Source: an uncultured Actinomyces sp.
Lineage (GTDB): Bacteria > Actinomycetota > Actinomycetes > Actinomycetales > Actinomycetaceae
Assembly (NCBI GenBank): GCA_938014245.1
Contig: CALLSD010000004.1
Coordinates: 1 to 64,000 of the forward strand
Reading direction: 5' to 3'
DNA: 64,000 nt
Under the pieces are notes generated by a model, which worked only from the letters and a program-made list of their open reading frames with translations, had not been told where the DNA came from and ran no database searches. Numbering within the stretch: position 1 is the first letter of the stretch; every line of letters begins with the position of its first letter. The translations under genes and the position numbers were made by a program. Shown one piece after another: positions 54,996 through 61,868 of this stretch.

Positions 54996-55022
54996 AAGGG
55001 CCCCACCTGTGGAGGGACCCTT
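54996..55022 (-). terminator. Hairpin after the bS22 gene
   Basis: On the transcript AAGGGTCCC pairs with GGGGCCCTT (one G-U pair) about nine bases after the bS22 stop; loop TCCACAGGT. No T-run follows. Confidence 0.5.
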
Positions 55023-55030
55023 CAAGAAGA

Positions 55031-55129
55031 TCACTTCTTGTTGCGACGCTGGTGACGCGTCTTGCGCAGCAGCTTGCGGTGCTTCTTCTTCGCCATGCGC
55101 TTGCGGCGCTTCTTAATGACGGAGCCCAT
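55031..55129 (-). CDS. Small ribosomal subunit protein bS22 (AURKAIP1/COX24 domain)
   Basis: A 32-residue, extremely basic protein read from the minus strand. It starts MGSVIKKRRKRMAKKKHRK and continues with LLRKTRHQRR to an NKK end. This matches the AURKAIP1/COX24 domain protein of actinobacteria, known as bS22 in mycobacterial 30S subunits. GGAGG lies upstream of ATG 55129 at about five bases. It lies downstream of a BldC-like gene, the usual neighbour. It is too short for most gene finders. Confidence 0.95.
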   Translation of the reverse strand: MGSVIKKRRKRMAKKKHRKLLRKTRHQRRNKK

Positions 55130-55211
55130 GGGGTTCCTCCCTCGAGTGTGTAGGTGCGGCAGAGGTGACTACCGCCTGACGTCAGGTGCCAAAAGGCACA
55201 GCAGGTTTATA

Positions 55212-55430
55212 TTACCCGTTAATCCCCGCAACGCGTTCATCGATGTGATCAGTCAGACCGGCACGGATCAGCTGTCCCACAGCTGATTCGGGAACGCGGA
55301 AGCTTTTGCCTACGCGAATTGCCGGCATCTCTCCACTGTGAATCAAACGATAAACAGTCATCTTCGAGACGCGCATAATGTCCGCCACCTCAGATACCGT
55401 CATAAAACGCGGGGCAGAGTGCTGATCCAT
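55212..55430 (-). CDS. BldC-like helix-turn-helix DNA-binding protein
   Basis: 72 residues, a MerR-type winged helix without an effector domain: FMTVSEVADIMRVSKMTVYRLIHSGEMPAIRVGKSFRVPE. This is the excisionase-like fold found in BldC, a developmental or housekeeping regulator in actinobacteria. ATG 55430 has GGGAG six bases upstream; a TTG seven codons earlier is not needed. A TTGCAT and TATCAT pair 19 bases apart upstream may be its promoter. It precedes bS22, so it is not a phage excisionase. Confidence 0.88.
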   Translation of the reverse strand: MDQHSAPRFMTVSEVADIMRVSKMTVYRLIHSGEMPAIRVGKSFRVPESAVGQLIRAGLTDHIDERVAGING

Positions 55431-55621
55431 TGATGACTCCCAGACGTGCAAAGATTATTTCCGTCCTATGATACGTGATTCACTCCCCCAAAATGCAACT
55501 TTCTCCACTTCAATTTCATGTAATTACTTCAGCCACCTGTGTCACGTTATTCACAAACGTTTCAGGCGTTAGACTTTTGGGGCACTAGGATGAGTGTTAA
55601 CGAGTGAAAACGGGAGGTGAC

Positions 55622-57172
55622 ATGGCTCGTTCTAACCGACGCCGAGGCGTGCGTCGCGGGATACCCCGTCGACATTCTCCTAGCTCCCATGCTCGGGCTC
55701 TTGAGCACCGTTCGAGTGACTATTCGACCGCGCCACTTGCTTCCGAAGATCGTCCCTCTCCCGCCGTTGTTTACCCGCGTGGAGTGAGTCCTCGGGTTCT
55801 TGAAGACTCGGGACCATGGATGCGCTTCCGCGTATGGTTTGCTCGTCAAGCTCGTTATTCTCCCGCTCGGCTGGCATTGATCGTCTTCGTCATGCTCATT
55901 GCCTTTATTACTTCGCTTCTTGCGCTCCCCATTGCAACAGCCTCGACGGAACGCGCACCCTTCATCGATATTCTCTTTACGGCAATTTCTGCCGTCTGCG
56001 TCACTGGCTTAACCGTCGTCGATACCGCAACATATTGGTCACCCTTTGGCCACTCGGTCATCGCGCTGGGTATCTTCATCGGCGGCTTGGGGGTCGTCAC
56101 CCTCGCGACCATTTTGGGCTACGCAGTGTCACGCCAGCTCGGCCTCACCCAGCGCATGCTCGCGACAGTCGAAACAAAATCAAGTGGCATGGGGCAACTG
56201 ACAGCGCTCCTCAAAGCTGTCATCTTTACCTCCTTAAGCGCGCAGATCGTTCTGACCTTCGCCTTCCTCCCACGCTTCATCACTCTTGGCCACGACACAC
56301 TTGTGGAATCTTTCTTCCACGCAATGTTCATGGCAATTTCGGTTTTCAATAACGCTGGTTTTGTGATTCTCAGTGGCGGCCTCAGCCCCTATCACAATGA
56401 CTGGTGGATGCTCGGACCGATTATTCTGGGGACCTTCGTGGGCGCTATTGGCTTCCCGGTGATCCTTGATCTTTCGCAGCATTGGCGTACCCCGTCGAAG
56501 TGGGCGCTCCACACAAAGCTCACACTTTCGACCTATATCCTTCTGACTTTTTTCGGGACCATCACTCTTGCCATCACCGAGTGGACAAACCCTTCAACGC
56601 TCGGTGATCTCGATGTCTCCTCGAAGCTTCTCAATGCGCTTCTTGGTGGAGTCAACGCTCGTTCCTCCGGGCTCTCCGCACTCGACGTCGGCCAGATGCG
56701 CCCCCAAACTCACTTCATCCAAGATGTCCTCATGATGATCGGCGGCGGCTCCGTGTCGACGGCAGGCGGCATCAAGGTCACCACCTTCGTGGTTCTTTTG
56801 CTCGCTGCTGCTGCAGAGGCACGAGGCGATCGCGACATCGAGGTCTTCGGCCGCCGCATTTCCCACGGCGTTCTTCGCCTCGCGGTTGCGGTCACTCTCA
56901 TGGGTTCTCTCCTTGTCGGCCTCTCGACGGTCATCCTGCTCTCACTGACCGGTTACACCTTGGATGTCGTCCTCTTTGAATCGATATCTGCCTTTGCAAC
57001 AGTGGGGCTTTCAACGGGGATCACCCCCGCGCTCCCGGCGCTAGCGAAGTATGTACTGGCCGCGCTCATGTTTGCCGGACGTACCGGAACAATGACGCTT
57101 GCTGCAGCGCTCGCCCTGCGCGATCGGCCTCGTGCCATTCGCTTCCCCGCAGAAACTCCCCTCATCGGCTAG
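55622..57172 (+). CDS. trkH: Trk/Ktr potassium channel subunit TrkH
   Basis: Potassium uptake membrane protein, 516 residues. A basic cytoplasmic N-terminus of about 80 residues precedes the four pore repeats. Selectivity loops are visible: AVCVTGLTVVDT, FNNAGFVILSGGL, GGVNARSSGLSAL and SAFATVGLSTGITP. ATG 55622 has GGGAGG five bases upstream. trkA follows by 65 bases, so both form one system. Confidence 0.95.
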   Translation: MARSNRRRGVRRGIPRRHSPSSHARALEHRSSDYSTAPLASEDRPSPAVVYPRGVSPRVLEDSGPWMRFRVWFARQARYSPARLALIVFVMLIAFITSLLALPIATASTERAPFIDILFTAISAVCVTGLTVVDTATYWSPFGHSVIALGIFIGGLGVVTLATILGYAVSRQLGLTQRMLATVETKSSGMGQLTALLKAVIFTSLSAQIVLTFAFLPRFITLGHDTLVESFFHAMFMAISVFNNAGFVILSGGLSPYHNDWWMLGPIILGTFVGAIGFPVILDLSQHWRTPSKWALHTKLTLSTYILLTFFGTITLAITEWTNPSTLGDLDVSSKLLNALLGGVNARSSGLSALDVGQMRPQTHFIQDVLMMIGGGSVSTAGGIKVTTFVVLLLAAAAEARGDRDIEVFGRRISHGVLRLAVAVTLMGSLLVGLSTVILLSLTGYTLDVVLFESISAFATVGLSTGITPALPALAKYVLAALMFAGRTGTMTLAAALALRDRPRAIRFPAETPLIG

Positions 57173-57237
57173 CCCCAGCCCGGCCTCGTTCCATATTGAT
57201 TCCAACCAAAACCGCATGCGCGTGGGAGAATACGACT

Positions 57238-57906
57238 ATGGCAGAAGATAAGGACCTCTCATCGGGAACCCTCGTTATTGGCTTGGGACGCTTCGGTTCA
57301 GCCGTCGCACTGACCCTTGAAAAGCTCGGATATGAGGTATTGGCGGTCGAAAAAGACTCTCGCCGCGTCCAGCAGTTTTCCGGTCGTATTCCCGTTGTCG
57401 AGGCCGACGCATCCTCAATGGAAGCACTCAACCAGTTGGGTGCGCACGACTTTCATTCGGCGGTCGTGGGAATCGGTTCCTCTCTGGAAGCTTCCGTTCT
57501 CATCACCGCAAACCTTGTCGACCTGGGCATGACAAATATCTGGGCGAAGGCAATCTCGCGCGAGCACAGCCGTATCTTGCGTCGCATCGGCGCACACCAC
57601 GTTGTTGCCCCCGAATTCGACGCCGGTCAGCGCACCGCTCACCTCGTGGGTGGACGCATGATCGACTACATCGAAATGGATAAGGACGGCTTCGCGATCA
57701 TGAAGCTGCGTCCCCCTAAAGAAGTTTGTGGCTTCACCTTGAGTGAGCTTGATTTGCGAGGCCGCTACGGCGTCAACGTTTTGGGCATCCTTCGTCCCGG
57801 CGAGCCTTTCGAGTATGCGGATTCCACGACGCGCATTAATCGAGAAGACGTCATCGTTGTCTCGGGCGATACACGTCTGCTGGAGTACTTCGCCAATCGT
57901 CCGTGA
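57238..57906 (+). CDS. trkA: TrkA/KtrA regulatory subunit of potassium channel
   Basis: 222 residues: one RCK_N Rossmann domain (LVIGLGRFGSAVALTLEKLG near 12-31, VEADASSMEAL) and one RCK_C domain (about 140-222). It binds nucleotides and gates TrkH at the inner membrane face. ATG 57238 has GGGAG eight bases upstream; the frame is open 14 codons further but without a site. Partner of the preceding trkH. Confidence 0.95.
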   Translation: MAEDKDLSSGTLVIGLGRFGSAVALTLEKLGYEVLAVEKDSRRVQQFSGRIPVVEADASSMEALNQLGAHDFHSAVVGIGSSLEASVLITANLVDLGMTNIWAKAISREHSRILRRIGAHHVVAPEFDAGQRTAHLVGGRMIDYIEMDKDGFAIMKLRPPKEVCGFTLSELDLRGRYGVNVLGILRPGEPFEYADSTTRINREDVIVVSGDTRLLEYFANRP

Positions 57907-57983
57907 TCTATTGCGCCAAGTAATTTTTCTGCCTGCGTCCACAACTGGACGCAGATGCACCCGGCGTGGTTTAGCGTAGGGAC

Positions 57984-59342
57984 ATGGCTAAAGAGAAAAG
58001 CATTTACCGGTGCAGCGAATGCGGGTGGACCTCACCCAAATGGGTCGGACAGTGCCGCGAGTGCCACCAGTGGAACTCGATGGAAGAATCCGGTCCTACT
58101 GTCCAGGCTCCCGGAGCAACTCTTGCCTCTACCCCGCGCCAGCCTGCACTGCCCATCAATGACATCAGTGCAGAGAAGGCGCGCAGCAAAGCCACCGGTA
58201 TCGGGGAATTTGACCGCGTCCTCGGAGGCGGGATTGTCCCCGGAGCGGTGATTCTTCTGGCCGGAGAGCCGGGTGTTGGCAAGTCGACGCTTCTTTTAGA
58301 GGTTGCTTCAACCTGTGCTGGTGCGGCCCCGGTCCTCTACATCACGGGGGAAGAATCTGCCTCGCAGGTCAGAAGCCGTGCCGAGCGTATCGGCGCACTT
58401 CACCCTCAGCTTTTCCTCGCTGATGAGACATCACTATCCACGGCCCTTGGCCACATCGAAGCAACAAACCCTTCTCTCGTCATTGTTGACTCTGTCCAAA
58501 CGCTGCAATCAGATCAGCTTGATGGCGGTGCGGGAAGCGTCGCTCAAGTCAGGGCTGTTACCAGCGCGTTGATCCGTGTTGCCAAGGAACGCTCCATCCC
58601 GATCCTTTTGGTCGGTCATGTCACCAAGGATGGCGGAATCGCAGGGCCCCGTTTGTTAGAGCACCTCGTTGATGTCGTCTGCCAATTCGAAGGCGATCGC
58701 CACACGCGTTTAAGACTGCTTCGGGCGGTCAAGAACCGCTACGGTCCCACCGATGAAGTGGGTTGTTTCGAACTCAGCGACACCGGCATTATCGGGCTGA
58801 CCGATCCTTCTGGCCTATTCCTTTCACAGTCGCAGTCTGCTGTTCCAGGCTCTTGCGTGACCGTCACTTTGGAAGGGCGCCGCCCCCTGCCCACTGAAAT
58901 TCAAGCACTCGTGGCCCATACCTCGGCCGGGTCCCCGCGTCGAACAACGGTTGGTGTTGATCACTCGCGCGTGGCCATGATCTTGGCAGTGCTGCAGGCG
59001 CGGCTCGGAATTGATACTTCTGATTGCGATGTCTACGCCTCGACGGTCGGAGGGGCGCGAATCAGCGAACCCGCTGCGGATCTTGCTACTGCCATCGGCA
59101 TTGTCTCGGCAGTCAGGGGGATTCCTACTCGCAGCGCGCTCATTGCTTTCGGTGAAGTTGGTTTGACGGGTGAAGTACGGGCCTGTACGGGAGTGAAACG
59201 GCGGGTTCAAGAAGCCGCCCGCTTGGGTTTTACAACCGCGATTATCCCCGCGCAAGGATGCGAAGAGGCAATGGGAGTCGATGGCATCACCGTCTTGCCC
59301 ATTTCTGATCTTGCAAGCGCATTACAGGCCGCAATCCGCTGA
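57984..59342 (+). CDS. radA: DNA repair protein RadA (Sms)
   Basis: Branch-migration ATPase, 452 residues. It has a four-cysteine zinc finger (Cys10, 13, 24, 27), Walker A GEPGVGKST at 94-102, the RadA-specific LRAVKNRYGPTDEVGCFEL, and a C-terminal Lon-protease-like domain. Aids recombination and repair in the cytoplasm. It is 71 bases ahead of disA, a conserved pairing in actinobacteria and firmicutes. Confidence 0.97.
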   Translation: MAKEKSIYRCSECGWTSPKWVGQCRECHQWNSMEESGPTVQAPGATLASTPRQPALPINDISAEKARSKATGIGEFDRVLGGGIVPGAVILLAGEPGVGKSTLLLEVASTCAGAAPVLYITGEESASQVRSRAERIGALHPQLFLADETSLSTALGHIEATNPSLVIVDSVQTLQSDQLDGGAGSVAQVRAVTSALIRVAKERSIPILLVGHVTKDGGIAGPRLLEHLVDVVCQFEGDRHTRLRLLRAVKNRYGPTDEVGCFELSDTGIIGLTDPSGLFLSQSQSAVPGSCVTVTLEGRRPLPTEIQALVAHTSAGSPRRTTVGVDHSRVAMILAVLQARLGIDTSDCDVYASTVGGARISEPAADLATAIGIVSAVRGIPTRSALIAFGEVGLTGEVRACTGVKRRVQEAARLGFTTAIIPAQGCEEAMGVDGITVLPISDLASALQAAIR

Positions 59343-59413
59343 GTTTCTTCGCTCATTGCAAGAACCCGTCTAATACACTTAGAGCAGGGATCACGCATCG
59401 AAAGGCTGGATTC

Positions 59414-60484
59414 ATGACATCAGATGCCGCACTCTTGCGCAGCGCATTGCAGGACATCGCGCCCGGAACTGCGCTGAGAGAGGGCCTCGAACGCATTCAG
59501 CGCTCCCACACGGGCGCACTGATCGTCCTCGGCTTTTCTCCTGAACTCCAAGAGCTGTGTTCGGGCGGCTTCGATTTGGACGTGGAATTCACTGCCTCTC
59601 GCCTGCGTGAATTGTGCAAGATGGATGGCGCGGTCATCATCGACCCAACGAATTGGCGAATTCGCAAGGCAAACGTCCAGCTTTTCCCCGACCAATCCAT
59701 TCCGACCGACGAATCGGGAATGCGTCACCGCACTGCGCAGCGTACTGCCTATCAAACGCACCTTCCCGTTCTTTCGGTTTCCGCATCCATGCGCTTGATC
59801 TCGATCTACGTCGGGAAATACCACCACATTGTCGAAGAACCCGAAGCTTTGCTCTCGCGTGCAAATCTCGCGGTTGACACCTTGGATCGTTACAGTCAGC
59901 GTCTCGATGAAGTCTTGCAGACTCTCACAATCCTCGAAATGCGCGATTCGGCGACCATTCGTGACGTTGCAACCGTCATGCAGCGAATGGAAATGATCCG
60001 CCGCATCACGTCTGAAATCAACGAGTACCTTGAAGAACTCGGCTCTGAAGGCCGCCTTCTCGCCCTGCAGGTTGATGATCTAGTTCGCGGAGCCGGATCG
60101 GAACGCGCTCTGGTCCTTCGTGATTACATCAGGGATTCATCTGCCGTGGCGACCGCCGAAGCCGCTTTATCTGAGCTCGCCAGTGACCGTCTTGTCGATC
60201 TTGCGGCTATCGCAAACGTTCTGGGGCTTGGCGTCTACGATCCTTCCGATCTGGACCGCATGATCCAACCCCGAGGCGTCCGGGCTCTGTCCCTGGTCCC
60301 CCGCCTGCCGTGGAATGTCATCAAGGAAATCACCAGCCACTGGGAGAATCTTGCAGACCTGCGGGAAGCCAGCGTCGAAGACCTCCAACAGATCGAAGGA
60401 ATCGGCCCCTACCGAGCAAAGCTCATCCGTGAAACTCTTGAGAATCAGTTCTCAATGGCGGCGACGGGAATCGTCGGCTGGTAA
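59414..60484 (+). CDS. disA: DNA integrity scanning diadenylate cyclase DisA
   Basis: 356 residues. The N-terminal DAC domain makes cyclic-di-AMP, with KMDGAVIIDPTNWRIRKA (DGA motif) and GMRHRTAQRTAYQT (RHR motif). A helical linker (about 145-280) follows, then a helix-hairpin-helix DNA-binding domain with LQQIEGIGPYRAKLIRE. ATG 59414 is preceded by GAAAGG. c-di-AMP often controls Trk/Ktr potassium uptake, and trkH-trkA lie just upstream. Confidence 0.96.
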   Translation: MTSDAALLRSALQDIAPGTALREGLERIQRSHTGALIVLGFSPELQELCSGGFDLDVEFTASRLRELCKMDGAVIIDPTNWRIRKANVQLFPDQSIPTDESGMRHRTAQRTAYQTHLPVLSVSASMRLISIYVGKYHHIVEEPEALLSRANLAVDTLDRYSQRLDEVLQTLTILEMRDSATIRDVATVMQRMEMIRRITSEINEYLEELGSEGRLLALQVDDLVRGAGSERALVLRDYIRDSSAVATAEAALSELASDRLVDLAAIANVLGLGVYDPSDLDRMIQPRGVRALSLVPRLPWNVIKEITSHWENLADLREASVEDLQQIEGIGPYRAKLIRETLENQFSMAATGIVGW

Positions 60485-60495
60485 AACGCAGCCCC

Positions 60496-61329
60496 TTACT
60501 CGTGTTCGCCCTGCTGCGAGTCGCCCTGCGATTGCGCTGATTCGGAAGGCGTCGGCGTCGCCTCGGTAGTGGCTGGCGCGGGCTGCGTAATCGTGAAGAC
60601 TCTCTCGTCTCCAACGGTCTTTCCATCGAGCATCAATTGCACGCGATAGGTACCAGCAGGAGCGGGATCGGTCGCGCCATCAGAGTTTCCATCGCGAGGA
60701 GTGCACCCCGAGTAGAGTCCTCCATCCCAGCTCAAACCGCCATTCCAGGTATCCCCCGGAACCAAGAGCAAAGTAGCACTCTCGCGATCACGCTGGCACT
60801 TTGATCCGTCATAAACAGTCTCGTCGCCGCTGAGAATCTTCAGATCGATCTGTCCAAATTCAAAGGAGCAGGCAACCCCCGCGCGATTTTCGATTGCGAC
60901 AGAAACATTTTGGGTTTGCCCAACCAAGGTGTCTGATACAGACGGACGGACCGTCAGATCCGCCGGTGCACACGCAGGGATCCGGACACGTCCATCAGCA
61001 TCAACGATGCCATCACTGCTCGCAGTTTCTCCGTCTTTCAACGAAGCCGCACCCGTCGCTGTTGCTGTAGGGGTAGGCTGCGCACTGGTGGGCTGCGGTT
61101 GAGGCTCTGCCTCCTTGGACTTCGTCAGTGCCGAAACTCCCTTTGCAATCCCCCAGATAAGAAGCGCAACGATGAGAAGTAAGCCAAGTCCCGTGACAAT
61201 TCTTCTCACCCATAACGAGGTCGGAACCTGCGCAGGTCGGACAGTTGCGCGTTTCTTCCCCTGCTGGGAGGGAGTACGACCCGAAGGACGCGGGGGCCTC
61301 GACGAGGATGGTCCAGAACGCCGTGCCAT
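60496..61329 (-). CDS. Single-pass membrane protein with extracytoplasmic beta-rich domain, unknown function
   Basis: 277 residues. A basic Ser/Pro/Arg-rich cytoplasmic start (1-42), one membrane segment (about 43-68), and a Pro/Thr/Gln linker are followed by a domain with four cysteines (about 115-250; LVGQTQNVSVAIENRAG, GTYRVQLMLDGK). An acidic Ser/Gln tail ends it. It looks like an immunoglobulin-like fold but no family is recognised. It is the last gene of the folBK-DUF3180 operon, coupled to DUF3180 by TAATG. It is convergent with disA, 11 bases apart. Confidence 0.75.
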   Translation of the reverse strand: MARRSGPSSSRPPRPSGRTPSQQGKKRATVRPAQVPTSLWVRRIVTGLGLLLIVALLIWGIAKGVSALTKSKEAEPQPQPTSAQPTPTATATGAASLKDGETASSDGIVDADGRVRIPACAPADLTVRPSVSDTLVGQTQNVSVAIENRAGVACSFEFGQIDLKILSGDETVYDGSKCQRDRESATLLLVPGDTWNGGLSWDGGLYSGCTPRDGNSDGATDPAPAGTYRVQLMLDGKTVGDERVFTITQPAPATTEATPTPSESAQSQGDSQQGEHE

Positions 61330-61868
61330 TAGAGTGCCCCCTGCGACTTTCCGCTGCCTGCACCTACACGACTCGAAGCCCCTACTGTTCCCTTGGCTCC
61401 GTGCGCTCGTTGCTTACCTTCCTTGGCGTCGTCCTTAGGGTCGATGACACACCAGCGCTCAACAACGATCCCGGCGATTCCCCATGCAAGGGCACCAAGA
61501 GCACAAATCAGGCCACAAATCGCCGCATAAACGCTGGCTTGAGCTTCCCAGCGCGTAAAGAAAGCGAGAGACATCCCGACCATAATTGCGCTGCTGAGAA
61601 TACCTACCAGAGCACTCGACCGTGCGAACATCGCGATTCTCAAGGCTGCAACGGCATCAATCCACGTGGGCTTATGAGCACGGAAACGGCGAACCTGCAG
61701 GCCAAGCCACACGAGGATTCCTGCAACGACAAGAAAAACCAATGCGAGTGCTGGGTGAATGATCCAGGGGCCTTGTCCCAAGCGAATTGCAACAGCAGTG
61801 GCTGCAGCTGCAAGCGCCGAGGCAGCAGCTGCCTCGGCGACAAGAAGAACAATACTCAGCGGTTTCAT
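61329..61868 (-). CDS. DUF3180 family membrane protein
   Basis: 179 residues with four membrane segments (about 5-28, 37-58, 80-102, 112-136), an IDAVAALRIAMFARSSALVG core typical of DUF3180, and a basic Gly/Ser/Lys tail. DUF3180 genes regularly sit directly after folK in actinobacteria. ATG 61868 overlaps the folK stop (ATGA). Function unknown. Confidence 0.88.
   Translation of the reverse strand: MKPLSIVLLVAEAAAASALAAAATAVAIRLGQGPWIIHPALALVFLVVAGILVWLGLQVRRFRAHKPTWIDAVAALRIAMFARSSALVGILSSAIMVGMSLAFFTRWEAQASVYAAICGLICALGALAWGIAGIVVERWCVIDPKDDAKEGKQRAHGAKGTVGASSRVGAGSGKSQGAL

Noticed and set aside
55212..55430. Phage excisionase
   Set aside because: The helix-turn-helix is excisionase-like, but the bS22 neighbour, the lack of any integrase or attachment repeat and the BldC-like sequence argue for a chromosomal regulator.
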